In this document: positions 14,675 through 22,384 of the stretch, in pieces
Layout of the letters: every line of letters begins with the position of its first letter
Position numbering within the stretch: the stretch's first letter is position 1
Source: Gorillibacterium sp.
Lineage (GTDB): Bacteria > Bacillota > Bacilli > Paenibacillales > NBRC-103111
Assembly (NCBI GenBank): GCA_014380705.1
Contig: JACMJI010000412.1
Location: forward strand, 1 to 25,742
Reading direction: 5' to 3'
DNA: 25,742 nt
Translations under genes and position numbers: made by a program
Notes under the pieces: model-generated
Seen by the model: only the letters and a program-made list of their open reading frames with translations
Told to the model about the DNA's origin: nothing
The model's database searches: none

Positions 14675-16137
14675 TTGGCTACTGGAAGAGAGAACGGGAG
14701 TTTATAGTTTAATGTTAAGCTTCCCGCAGTATCCGTCCAAGTGAGCAATGGGAAAGCTCTCTTTAATTTCACGATATCGATGTAGGAATCACCATCCAGC
14801 GTAATCATTGTTTTATCGGCTCGAGCAAAGGACTGTACTTTCCCATTCAGATAAATTCGCACTGCTGGTTTTTTACCGCCCACCCACTCTAGTTTGCCAT
14901 TTAACATACTGTTGGCAAGCTTAGACAAGATATATATCTTCCCATCCTTGCGTATCACGGGAATCTCACCGTTAAATTCAATGTTATTAATCGTATAGTT
15001 TTCTTCTCCAATAGCAACATTAATGTTCGTACCGCCCGCCAATCTGATCGCTGTAAACAGCTGAGAAATGTCTTCCTCTATAGTTATATCAGGACTAATA
15101 CCTTTATTGTTCACTTTGTGATGCTTAGCTGTAAAATATTCATGGGTCGTTACTTTTAAAAATGCCCCTTCATCAAATGATGCCACCTGCTGCATGACAC
15201 CCTTGCCATAGGTTTGGGTTCCGATAACTTTAGCTATGCCATAGTCTTGAAGGGCCCCCGACAGCATCTCGGAAGCGCTGGCTGTGTAGTGGTTGACAAG
15301 AATATAAACAGGGACTCCAATGTCGGTGCCATCCGTGATTGCCTCACTTGTCTCAACCCCATTTTTATCACGGAAGTAGACAAATGTGCCTTCCTTTATA
15401 AATCTTGATGCGATATCCAGGGCAGATTGAACCTCACCACCGCCGTTATCGCGCAAATCAAAGACAAGGGCTTGCATTCCCTTTTGCCTAAGGTCTAGCA
15501 GAGCCGTATCGAACTCCTCGACTGCACGCTCGTTAAATCCATCCAAATATAGGTAGCCAATTTTGTCGGAGAACATACCCGCATAAACTTGTGGCATTTC
15601 AACCTTTGCAAATTCAACCACAACATTAATGGTTTGAGTTCCGCGAGTAATGCCTAGCTCAACGGTACCCCCTTCATCAGAAGGAATATATTGGGAGAAA
15701 ATGGCAGGAAAGGTTGCTGAATATACCCTTTCACCAGCAACGCTAGTAACGAGGTCACCTTCTAGAATTCCTGCATTCTCCGCAGGAGAATCCTCAAGGA
15801 CATCCACAATCAATACATCTTCACCCGATAAATCATATTCAATGCCAACACGATAATATACACCATTTAATTGTTCAATAAAATCTTGTGCTTCGGTAGG
15901 TGTGTAATAATCGGTATAGGGATCCTTTAAAGCACCCATCATGCCACGAATCGCCGCGTTAACAAGGTCATCCTCATTCGCATCATTTAAGTAGTAGTCC
16001 TTGATCAACTCGATTATTTCTTCAATGCGCTCTATTCCACCTGCTGTCGTGCTGGTAGACGCATATACAGATGGACTGTAAGTTAAAAATGCCGATAAAC
16101 ATATGACGATAAGGGCAAATCTTTGTAACAATCTCAC
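14671..16137 (-). CDS. S41 family C-terminal processing peptidase with C-terminal copper amine oxidase N-like domain
   Basis: A 488-residue secreted or membrane-tethered serine protease of the CtpA/CtpB type. It has an N-terminal signal or anchor helix (about 3-25), an N-terminal helical region, a PDZ domain (about 90-175; GVYYRVGIEY to EGDLVTSVAG), then the S41 core with LVFDLRDNGGG, Ser287 in TASASEML and Lys312 in YGKGVMQ, the Ser-Lys dyad. The last 100 residues resemble a copper amine oxidase N-terminal-like wall domain (KPAVRIYLNGK, TWTDTAGSLTLNY). Start is GTG 16137, with GGAGG 9 nt upstream; the open frame to 16236 would put 33 residues before the signal helix. CtpB in B. subtilis acts in sporulation signalling, so a similar role is possible but unproven. 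Confidence 0.88.
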   Translation of the reverse strand: MRLLQRFALIVICLSAFLTYSPSVYASTSTTAGGIERIEEIIELIKDYYLNDANEDDLVNAAIRGMMGALKDPYTDYYTPTEAQDFIEQLNGVYYRVGIEYDLSGEDVLIVDVLEDSPAENAGILEGDLVTSVAGERVYSATFPAIFSQYIPSDEGGTVELGITRGTQTINVVVEFAKVEMPQVYAGMFSDKIGYLYLDGFNERAVEEFDTALLDLRQKGMQALVFDLRDNGGGEVQSALDIASRFIKEGTFVYFRDKNGVETSEAITDGTDIGVPVYILVNHYTASASEMLSGALQDYGIAKVIGTQTYGKGVMQQVASFDEGAFLKVTTHEYFTAKHHKVNNKGISPDITIEEDISQLFTAIRLAGGTNINVAIGEENYTINNIEFNGEIPVIRKDGKIYILSKLANSMLNGKLEWVGGKKPAVRIYLNGKVQSFARADKTMITLDGDSYIDIVKLKRAFPLLTWTDTAGSLTLNYKLPFSLPVAN

Positions 16138-16168
16138 AGTCTCTAACCTCCAATTATAATAGTAAACC

Positions 16169-16190
16169 ATTATAGTAGCCTTACTATAAT
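16169..16190 (-). promoter_or_regulatory. Perfect inverted repeat (possible operator) over the S41 peptidase promoter
   Basis: ATTATAGTA (16169-16177), 4 nt, TACTATAAT (16182-16190): a perfect 9-bp inverted repeat covering the -10 box and probable start site. A direct copy of the half-site with a 3-nt insertion, ATTATAATAGTA, lies at 16153-16164. This is a typical geometry for a dimeric repressor, or alternatively a 5' mRNA hairpin. Confidence 0.5.
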
Positions 16191-16211
16191 CTGCATACTT
16201 TCTTGAGTCAA
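16183..16211 (-). promoter_or_regulatory. Sigma-A type promoter of the S41 peptidase gene
   Basis: Minus strand: -35 TTGACT (16211-16206), 17-nt spacer, -10 TATAGT (16188-16183). The predicted start, near 16176, lies within the inverted repeat and about 40 nt before the GTG start. Confidence 0.75.
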
Positions 16212-16284
16212 TATAATCCCCATAAAAAACCATCATAACGTCAAAACATTGATGGCTGTATAAAAGTGTGCTTTAAAATTGAAA

Positions 16285-16314
16285 TGAGTATTATTTTGAA
16301 TTTTGTTCATACTA
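16285..16314 (+). promoter_or_regulatory. Sigma-G promoter of the SASP gene
   Basis: TGAGTA (16285-16290), 17-nt spacer, CATACTA (16308-16314). The -10 is a perfect sigma-G/sigma-F-type element and the -35 differs at one position from TGAATA. This fits forespore expression of SASP genes. Confidence 0.85.
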
Positions 16315-16336
16315 CCTACTACTGGAGGTGATAAAA

Positions 16337-16582
16337 ATGGGTTCAGGACAAAGCCGTAACAGAAACGTACTTGTTGTTCAGCAAGCAGGCCAAGCCTTGG
16401 AGCAATTAAAATATGAAGTAGCACAAGAACTAGGTATTCAAATTCCTCAAGACGGCTACTATGGATACATGGCTACACGTGACACAGGTGCAATTGGGGG
16501 TCACATGACTCGTCGCTTAGTAGAAATCGCTGAGCAACAACTTGCTGGAAGTTCCAGTCAATCAAAGTCAACTAATCGCTAA
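16337..16582 (+). CDS. Alpha/beta-type small acid-soluble spore protein
   Basis: An 81-residue DNA-binding protein that coats and protects spore chromosomal DNA and is degraded at germination. Conserved blocks are visible: LEQLKYEVAQELGI, containing the expected germination-protease cleavage site after Glu27, and GYMATRDTGAIGGHMTRRLVEIAE, the second conserved helix. The tail is Ser- and Gln-rich. The ATG at 16337 has GGAGG 8 nt upstream; the GTG at 16328 is inside the ribosome binding site. A sigma-G promoter lies just upstream and a strong terminator downstream, so it is monocistronic. Confidence 0.96.
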   Translation: MGSGQSRNRNVLVVQQAGQALEQLKYEVAQELGIQIPQDGYYGYMATRDTGAIGGHMTRRLVEIAEQQLAGSSSQSKSTNR

Positions 16583-16628
16583 ATAAACATCCCTACTTGT
16601 GAAAGCGCTATAGAGTTTGTGTGACATT

Positions 16629-16665
16629 TAAAGAAGACCGGAGGCTCTGCCTCCGGTCTTCTTTA
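16629..16665. terminator. Strong terminator after the SASP gene, likely bidirectional
   Basis: AAAGAAGACCGGAGGC (16630-16645) and GCCTCCGGTCTTCTTT (16649-16664) pair perfectly over 16 bp with a 3-nt loop. A/T-rich flanks on both sides; it also faces the convergent gene at 16774. Confidence 0.9.
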
Positions 16666-16773
16666 TGTAGTGGAGATACTCCACACATCTGAACCTAGAC
16701 TCACTATGCCTGAAGCTAACTTCACTATTTGGCAATGTGGTCATTCACAGATATCACAGCAAAAACATGATAC

Positions 16774-17127
16774 CTACCGTAATAAATTTGCCAGATTATA
16801 ATTAGATTCGAATTGTACGCTAGCACAAAGCGTACTTTTTCTAACAGCAAATTCATAAATAATTTCGCCATGGGTCCAATTTACTTTATAGCTTAGTGAA
16901 TCTACCGCCATCTTACTAAATGCCTGTAAATGGTCTTCTGTCAATCCTGCCTCCAACTGCATGCAGCCATTCTTGCTTTCGAGCGGGTTGTGCTTAATAC
17001 CAAACTTGCCAATGACATTATTGCGAATTTGGACGAACACGGTTCCTGAAGGCAAGTGACGCAATTCATCCTTAATCTCCCTAAAAACATAGTCCATTTG
17101 CCTCGGAAGCGGAAGCTGTTGAATCAC
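16774..17127 (-). CDS. Uncharacterised 117-residue protein
   Basis: I do not recognise this protein. It looks like a small, folded cytoplasmic domain: an N-terminal amphipathic helix (about 12-27, YVFREIKDELRHL), then alternating strands (TVFVQIRNNVIGKFGIKHN), a helix (about 68-84, TEDHLQAFSKMAVDSL) and a final strand pair (KVNWTHGEIIYEFAVR). There is no signal peptide, transmembrane helix or Cys pair suited to metal binding. The GTG at 17127 is preferred to the ATG at 17145 because the site AAAGGAGGG overlaps codons 2-4 of the longer frame and is 6 nt from this GTG. It stands alone, convergent with the SASP gene and divergent from the chemoreceptor gene. Confidence 0.65.
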   Translation of the reverse strand: MIQQLPLPRQMDYVFREIKDELRHLPSGTVFVQIRNNVIGKFGIKHNPLESKNGCMQLEAGLTEDHLQAFSKMAVDSLSYKVNWTHGEIIYEFAVRKSTLCASVQFESNYNLANLLR

Positions 17128-17294
17128 GAATGTCCCTCCTTTCATTATTAAATTGATGGGTTATGTAATAACATGGGTCGCAAGTCATATTATAGATCTT
17201 ATTTCATTCCTATACAACAATAAATTACATATATGTACATTAATACAAGACATATCGCTATAAGTCTTGTTATTTTTCCTTTATGTAAAAGTCA

Positions 17295-17324
17295 TAGACC
17301 GAATTATATAGCCCATGCTATAAT
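17295..17324 (+). promoter_or_regulatory. Likely promoter of the chemoreceptor gene
   Basis: TAGACC (17295-17300) as a 4/6 -35 box, 18-nt spacer, TATAAT (17319-17324) as a perfect -10. It is 45 nt before the start codon. No sigma-D motility element was seen. Confidence 0.5.
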
Positions 17325-17368
17325 GAATTCAAGCAAGAAATTACAATATTTGTCGGGGAGATGCCTAA

Positions 17369-18619
17369 ATGTCACTTTTGGATAAGATGTCGTTTAATAA
17401 GAAGCTTTTTGTCGGAAGCTATACCCTGATGTTCGTTAACTCTTTAATCCTTTTTATCTTTAGTTCTCTTTCTTTCGGAATAACCTTGCTTATTGTTGTC
17501 ATTTTGTGGATTGGAGCCTTTCCTTTTATTAAGTTTATTGAGAGAACGCTTACAGATCCAATTATTGACATTTCCCGCCTGGCTATGACCGTCTCAAAAG
17601 GTGATTTTACTCAGAAGTTGAACGTTCAAACGGACGATGCGATTGGTGAGCTTGGTAACTCCTTCAATAAAATGACAGATAGACTGAAGGAAATTCTTCA
17701 AGAAACGGTTACGATTACCAAACAGGTCGCTGAATCTAGCCATAAGAACTATCTTCAGAGTAAGAGTATGACCGATGTACTACGTCAAGTTACCCTCTCT
17801 GCTGGTGAGCTTGCCTCTGGAGCAGGTGAGATATCTGAGGGTGTCTCTCATGCTTCGGCAGCGGTAGATGAAATTGAACTTTCCATTAAAACGTATGCTA
17901 ATTCCTCTACTGAAATGAGTGAGAAATCTGGCCGACTGGCTGACCTTTCTGCAAAAGGGAAAAAAGCGATGGAAAGTCAAGGAGATGGGATGAAACGCAA
18001 CGTAGAGGCTACCTCAGCCGTTTCCTCTGCTATTGATGAGCTTGCCCGCCAAGCCGAAGGCATTACTCGCATTACCCATACCATCTCAGATATAGCAGAA
18101 CAGACAAACCTGCTGTCCCTAAATGCATCGATCGAAGCTGCGAGAGCGGGAGAGCATGGTCGTGGCTTTGCTGTAGTTGCTCAAGAAGTACGGAAGCTCG
18201 CAGAAGAATCCGCTGCTTCAACTAGGGAGGTCTTCACACTTGTTCACAGTATTGAGCAAGGTGTGAAAGACGCATTGCATAATATCCAAATAAACCAAGA
18301 TGTTGTTCGTGAGCAAGCTGTACATATTAAAGATACGGATGCTGTATTCCGCGAAATTGAAGTTGATATCCTATTTGTTACCCAAATGATTGCTAATTTT
18401 GCAGCTGAGAGCAACAATATGTTTGTTAAAGCGCAAACGATCACTAAAACGATGCTTGGAATAGCCTCGATTACACAAGAATCTGCTGCAGGTACAGAAG
18501 AAATGTCAGCAGCTATGAATGAACAGATTGCTGCTGTAGAAGATATGGTGCAGCAAACGGAATTGATTTCTCAGGTAGCCACTCGCTTGCAACGAACCAT
18601 TGAAATCTTCAATTTTTAA
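17369..18619 (+). CDS. Methyl-accepting chemotaxis protein without an external sensor domain
   Basis: A 416-residue chemoreceptor-like signalling protein. Two nearly adjacent transmembrane helices (about 13-32 and 34-50) leave almost no extracellular loop, then a HAMP domain (about 55-105, [15 protein letters not shown]...) and a cytoplasmic coiled coil. The signalling tip is clear: [38 protein letters not shown], here split as [20 protein letters not shown] and the following [17 protein letters not shown] (about 244-283). It should couple to CheW-CheA. With no ligand domain, it may sense membrane state, cytoplasmic signals or another protein. The ATG has GGGGAG upstream. A 21-bp stem terminator follows. 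Confidence 0.92.
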   Translation: MSLLDKMSFNKKLFVGSYTLMFVNSLILFIFSSLSFGITLLIVVILWIGAFPFIKFIERTLTDPIIDISRLAMTVSKGDFTQKLNVQTDDAIGELGNSFNKMTDRLKEILQETVTITKQVAESSHKNYLQSKSMTDVLRQVTLSAGELASGAGEISEGVSHASAAVDEIELSIKTYANSSTEMSEKSGRLADLSAKGKKAMESQGDGMKRNVEATSAVSSAIDELARQAEGITRITHTISDIAEQTNLLSLNASIEAARAGEHGRGFAVVAQEVRKLAEESAASTREVFTLVHSIEQGVKDALHNIQINQDVVREQAVHIKDTDAVFREIEVDILFVTQMIANFAAESNNMFVKAQTITKTMLGIASITQESAAGTEEMSAAMNEQIAAVEDMVQQTELISQVATRLQRTIEIFNF

Positions 18620-18627
18620 TTAACATT

Positions 18628-18674
18628 AAAGCCCAGCAAATGACGAGTCTCACTCGTCATTTGCTGGGCTTTTT
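18628..18674. terminator. Terminator after the chemoreceptor gene (21-bp stem)
   Basis: Arms at 18628-18648 and 18652-18672 are perfect 21-bp inverted repeats around CTC, followed by TTTTT. The reverse direction has a TTTAAT tail, so it may also stop minus-strand transcripts from the oligoendopeptidase gene. Confidence 0.95.
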
Positions 18675-18704
18675 AATTCTGATTATCTAGCGTTAAACGC
18701 CCGG

Positions 18705-18734
18705 CGCCTAAAGACGCCTACAGACGCCTACAGA
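18705..18734. repeat. 10-bp tandem repeat, three units and a partial fourth
   Basis: CGCCTAAAGA, CGCCTACAGA, CGCCTACAGA run head to tail, then a decayed CGTTTA unit. It sits in the gap between the chemoreceptor terminator and the oligoendopeptidase stop codon. Probably a replication-slippage microsatellite; no role is evident. Confidence 0.7.
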
Positions 18735-18763
18735 CGTTTATCCCTGTATCATCCTTGACTCCT

Positions 18764-20566
18764 TTACACGGTTATGTCTTCGGTTAGTTCCAGGAATAGC
18801 TTGGCATCTTCCACCGACATGTCGATCGCCTGCTGCCAGAACTCCGGTTGCTGGAGGTTTACGCCAAGATGCTTGAGCGCCAGCTCTTCTACAGTCATAC
18901 TGCCAGTATCCCGAAGCAGAGCAATATAGCGGTCCTCAAAGCAACTGCCTTCCCGCAAGGCCGCTTGGTAGATTCCCGAGCTAAAGAGAAAGCCAAAGGT
19001 GTAAGGGAAATTATAGAATGGTACATCCGTCGCATAGAAATGCAGCTTGGCAGCCCAGAAATGCGGATGATATTCGCTAAGCGTATTTCGGTACGCTTTC
19101 ATTTGAGCAGCAACCATCAACTCATTCAATCTTTCGACACTAACCATGCCCTGCTCGCGTTCCTTGTAGAAGCTTGTTTCAAAAATAAAACGCGCATGAA
19201 TATTCAGGAACATCGCAACCGCATTCTGCAGCTTATCATCAAGCAGCGCGATTTGTGCCTGCTTCTCCTTTTGCTGACGAATGGCAGCATCGCTAACGAT
19301 TGTCTCAGCTAGCGTGGAAGCTGTTTCCGCTACATTCATCGCATATTCCTGCGCAAGAGCCGGCATATCACTCATGACATCCTGGTGAAAGGCGTGACCG
19401 AGCTCATGTGCGAGTGTAGAGACATTCGTTGCCGTGCCACTATAGGTCATGAAAATCCGCGTCTCTCCACTAACTGGGAAAGAGGTGCAAAAACCGCCAG
19501 GCCGCTTGCCTGGTCTGTCTTCCGCTTCTATCCAGCGATTCTCTAAAGCATGGGCTGCGAAATCTGCCAGCTTCGGGCTAAATGCGCGGAATTGGGTCAC
19601 AATGGCTTCAGCGCCTTCATCATAATGAATAGTTCCACTCGCTTCACCGACTGGGGCATCCACATCATGCCATGAAAGCTGATCAACACCAAACAGCTTA
19701 GCCTTTCGTGCTAAATAGCTGAGAAAGATGTCCTTGTTCTTCTCAACGGTACCCCACATCACATCCAGCGTTTCTTGAGTCATCCGGTTGATATGAAGCG
19801 GCTCCTGATGAATGGATTCCCATCCCCGATGCTTATACAAGCGAAGACGGAAGCCAGCTAGATGATTTAACGCGTCTGCACAGAAATCTGCCTGATCGGC
19901 CCATGCTGCTTCCCATTTTTCAAAAACTTCTACTCTTGTGACTCGATCTGAACTATGCAGCTTATTAAAAGCTTGCCCAGCGGAGAGCATCTTCAGCTCC
20001 CCATTCTCCACAAAGGGAATACGTACGCGTCCAACAATCGTGTTGTAAAGCTCACCCCAAGCATGATAGCCGTCCACAGCCAAGTTCCCTGCTAACGTTT
20101 CTAACTCGGGAGAAAGCTTCTCTTGCGCCATCTTCCGTCTTTCATGAAGGACAAACTGAACCTGACTCCATGGCTCGCGGTTGGTTAGCTCGGTAAATAC
20201 ATCTTCAGATATTTCCGAGAGGTACCGATCAAATAAAGTCATTGCTGACTGATAGGTCGCATTGATATCCTGAACCCGTGAACCAAGAGCAACGGCTTTG
20301 CGGTCTGACTGATTCTCAGCTGCCAGGCAGCCCGTAAATGACTCCGCTTGACGTAAACATTTCAGAATGACCTGAAGCTCCTCTAAAAGTGACCGGAAAG
20401 GGTCGGCTGCTTCAACTGAGTTTGGAGCATCAGCTGCTTCAAGTGAATCACGGAAAGCCTCCGTCCTTGTCTTTAATTCATCAAGAAAAGCCTTGAATTC
20501 AATTGAGCTGCTTCCCCCTGGAAAAATACTGTCCAAATTCCACACGGGATTTAATGGTGTATGCAA
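18764..20566 (-). CDS. M3 family oligoendopeptidase (PepF-like)
   Basis: A 600-residue cytoplasmic zinc metallopeptidase that degrades short peptides. The M3 signature is visible as TLAHELGHAFHQ (HExxH zinc site, near residue 391), followed by ETASTLAETIV with the third zinc-ligand Glu. The long helical N-terminal half and the YNFPYTFGFLFSSGIY block near the C-terminus are typical of PepF-type enzymes, and the length matches (about 590-610). Start is TTG at 20566, chosen because AAGGGTGG lies 5 nt upstream and the next residues HTPLNPVWNLDSIFPGG match family N-termini. It is monocistronic, convergent with the chemoreceptor gene. Confidence 0.93.
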   Translation of the reverse strand: MHTPLNPVWNLDSIFPGGSSSIEFKAFLDELKTRTEAFRDSLEAADAPNSVEAADPFRSLLEELQVILKCLRQAESFTGCLAAENQSDRKAVALGSRVQDINATYQSAMTLFDRYLSEISEDVFTELTNREPWSQVQFVLHERRKMAQEKLSPELETLAGNLAVDGYHAWGELYNTIVGRVRIPFVENGELKMLSAGQAFNKLHSSDRVTRVEVFEKWEAAWADQADFCADALNHLAGFRLRLYKHRGWESIHQEPLHINRMTQETLDVMWGTVEKNKDIFLSYLARKAKLFGVDQLSWHDVDAPVGEASGTIHYDEGAEAIVTQFRAFSPKLADFAAHALENRWIEAEDRPGKRPGGFCTSFPVSGETRIFMTYSGTATNVSTLAHELGHAFHQDVMSDMPALAQEYAMNVAETASTLAETIVSDAAIRQQKEKQAQIALLDDKLQNAVAMFLNIHARFIFETSFYKEREQGMVSVERLNELMVAAQMKAYRNTLSEYHPHFWAAKLHFYATDVPFYNFPYTFGFLFSSGIYQAALREGSCFEDRYIALLRDTGSMTVEELALKHLGVNLQQPEFWQQAIDMSVEDAKLFLELTEDITV

Positions 20567-20714
20567 TTAAGCCACCCTTCCTTTGTTTAGATACTTCTAT
20601 TAAAGCATAATCTCCCAATTTTCAAAAATGACCCTTTCGTCCAGACTTGAACTCCATACTCCGCTGTGATTAAATGAAATACAAACCTAAGGTACGAGGA
20701 AAGGAAGATAACCG

Positions 20715-20903
20715 ATGAGACCCTTGCAAATATCCGCCGACACCGCCATAAAACTCTCAGAAGCACTCGGCGTTCCCATTGAACAACTTATGCATATGCC
20801 CCAACATATCCTCCTACAGAAGCTAGCTGAACTCGCTAAACCGGATACAAACTCGTCACCTGAACCTAAATCGGCCCACGCCGATACCAAGGACCCTTTA
20901 TGA
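20715..20903 (+). CDS. YycC-like small protein, 62 residues
   Basis: A small protein beginning MRPLQISADTAIKLSEALGV and continuing PIEQLMHMPQHILLQKLAEL, which resembles the YycC family of Bacilli (function unknown). It is predicted helical over residues 7-45, with a polar Pro/Ser/Lys tail. The first two helices have some look of a helix-turn-helix half, but I would not call it a DNA-binding protein. The ATG has GGAAAGGAAG upstream at good spacing. Its TGA stop overlaps the ATG of the next gene (ATGA), implying translational coupling. Confidence 0.7.
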   Translation: MRPLQISADTAIKLSEALGVPIEQLMHMPQHILLQKLAELAKPDTNSSPEPKSAHADTKDPL

Positions 20904-21151
20904 TGGTACCCTTTGAATGCACTTGGCCGTATGAAACGCTTGGGAACGATGTATACGTACGAGAATGCCCATTTTGTCAAGCTAGTGAGGTTTTTTTACC
21001 AATGAAAAAGAAAGAACTCACGGAGATCCACGAGGGAAAACGCAAGCTTCTGGTCTTTCCGTGCTGTTATAACCGATTAAAGCTCGTCGATACAGATGCA
21101 GATTTTATCTTAGCCGATCGTCCTGTGCGAAAAGGCTTTTCCACTAATTAA
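20900..21151 (+). CDS. Small Cys-rich protein, 83 residues, probable zinc binder
   Basis: I do not recognise the family. The visible features are Cys23 and Cys26 in ECPFCQ, Cys55 and Cys56 in FPCCYN, and His44 between, a set that could hold a zinc ion in a small ribbon-like fold. The rest alternates short strands (VYVRECPF, KLLVFPCCYN) with one Lys-rich stretch (PMKKKELTEIHEGKRK). It starts at ATG 20900, or at the adjacent ATG 20903; AAGGA is 6 nt from the first. It overlaps the stop of the YycC-like gene, so the two are expressed together. Nothing tells its role. Confidence 0.65.
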   Translation: MMVPFECTWPYETLGNDVYVRECPFCQASEVFLPMKKKELTEIHEGKRKLLVFPCCYNRLKLVDTDADFILADRPVRKGFSTN

Positions 21152-21205
21152 ATGGCTTTGCGGAATTATTTTCACTTGGCACTTTTTTCCTATGAAGGTT
21201 TCGTT

Positions 21206-21233
21206 TATAATATATAGGTCAACCTACCTATAT
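21206..21233 (+). promoter_or_regulatory. -10 box with adjacent inverted repeat upstream of the diguanylate cyclase gene
   Basis: TATAAT (21206-21211) is followed directly by ATATAGGT (21212-21219) and ACCTATAT (21226-21233), an 8-bp perfect inverted repeat, with a second nested repeat TAGGT-CA-ACCTA (21215-21226). No good -35 box is seen. The repeat lies where a repressor could block initiation. Confidence 0.4.
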
Positions 21234-21274
21234 CAATCAAAAAAGTTTTGCTGACAAATCCCTTTGACAAATGA

Positions 21275-22381
21275 GTGGTCGCCGTGAACGATTATCTTCT
21301 TTTGATAACGAATGCTTGCGCACTAGTCACCATGAGCTACATAGCTCTAAAAATTAAAAATCACATAGAATCCATTGAGGTATTCGTTGCTCCCCTATGT
21401 ACTGGACTTGCATCCCTGTTCCTGGTGCTGTTACCGGAATCGAATGGGCTATTGTTGTTCAATTTGAGCTTCATTCCCCTGATTATGGCGGGGTTGCGAT
21501 ATGGGATGGTAACAGCGCTTTTATCTGCGATCATTCCTAGCCTTTACATGGTATATTGCGTATCAGGTTTTACCATTGAACTCGCCCAGAGTATCCTGAT
21601 TCCAACGCTATTAACTTCTTTTTTTCACAAAAGAATATACCGCAACGGCTTTACTTCGCTGAGACCTCTCGATAGTTTAACGATAAGCGCAGTTCTCCTG
21701 AGCCTTCGTCTGACCTTGGATCTTTTTATGGATCGGTCTATTCGTAACGATTGGGTTTTGGATGCTAGCACCACCTTCATCGCGACGGCTTGTATTCTTT
21801 ACGCCCTCATTGCCATGTACAACGATGAGAATCGAAATTGGCTACTGCAGCGTCGCCTCGAATTACAAGCGAACCAGGATGTTCTTACCCGCATGCCTAA
21901 TCTACACAGCTTTCTAAACATTGCCAGAAGGGCACTAGAGTGTAGACGTATTACCATTCTAATGATTGATATCGATAATTTCAAAAATCATAATGATTGC
22001 CTCGGCCACCTGCAGGGCGATCAGCTACTATGTGAAGTCGGGTCGGTCCTGCAGGAGTCGATTGTCGAACGGGACTATGTAGCTCGCTATGGTGGGGAAG
22101 AATTTATCGTTCTTTGTCACGAGAGCAACATGGGTGAGATCGAAAAAATCGCAGGAAAGCTCTGCGATTCCGTCTGCAGGCATCTTTTCTCCTATCATGA
22201 AGCGTTGCCAAATCATCAAATTACGATATCCATTGGCACTTCTACATCGCGCAAGCCGAACAGTAATTTAAAAAAGTTGATTGATCAAGCCGACCAAGCT
22301 CTTTACTACTCCAAAGCCTCCGGCAAAAACACGTATACTCTCTATGAGAGTATCTCGGATGCCTCCAATCGCTTTGCGTGA
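21275..22381 (+). CDS. Membrane-bound GGDEF diguanylate cyclase
   Basis: A 368-residue enzyme predicted to make cyclic di-GMP from two GTP. The N-terminal half has five to six hydrophobic helices (residues 5-185), like the 5TM/LytS-type sensor of DgcK-like proteins. The GGDEF domain spans about 200-360: metal-site Asp in MIDIDNFK, GDQLL, and the catalytic GGEEF at 273-277. The product-inhibition I-site RxxD expected just before is absent (V-E-R-D). The start is uncertain: GTG 21275 or GTG 21284, the latter with GAGTGG 5 nt upstream; neither site is strong. It ends 3 nt from the convergent DUF2225 gene. Confidence 0.85.
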   Translation: MVAVNDYLLLITNACALVTMSYIALKIKNHIESIEVFVAPLCTGLASLFLVLLPESNGLLLFNLSFIPLIMAGLRYGMVTALLSAIIPSLYMVYCVSGFTIELAQSILIPTLLTSFFHKRIYRNGFTSLRPLDSLTISAVLLSLRLTLDLFMDRSIRNDWVLDASTTFIATACILYALIAMYNDENRNWLLQRRLELQANQDVLTRMPNLHSFLNIARRALECRRITILMIDIDNFKNHNDCLGHLQGDQLLCEVGSVLQESIVERDYVARYGGEEFIVLCHESNMGEIEKIAGKLCDSVCRHLFSYHEALPNHQITISIGTSTSRKPNSNLKKLIDQADQALYYSKASGKNTYTLYESISDASNRFA

Positions 22382-22384
22382 TGT

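Noticed and set aside
18848..19312. 154-residue plus-strand open frame
   Set aside because: Lies wholly inside the oligoendopeptidase gene on the other strand, has no family features, and its codon pattern is explained by the M3 gene.
20687..20980. 97-residue minus-strand frame
   Set aside because: Antisense to the YycC-like and Cys-rich genes, which have ribosome binding sites and recognisable content.
21178..21195. TGGCAC resembling half of a sigma-54 promoter before the diguanylate cyclase gene
   Set aside because: The required TTGC element is not at the right distance.
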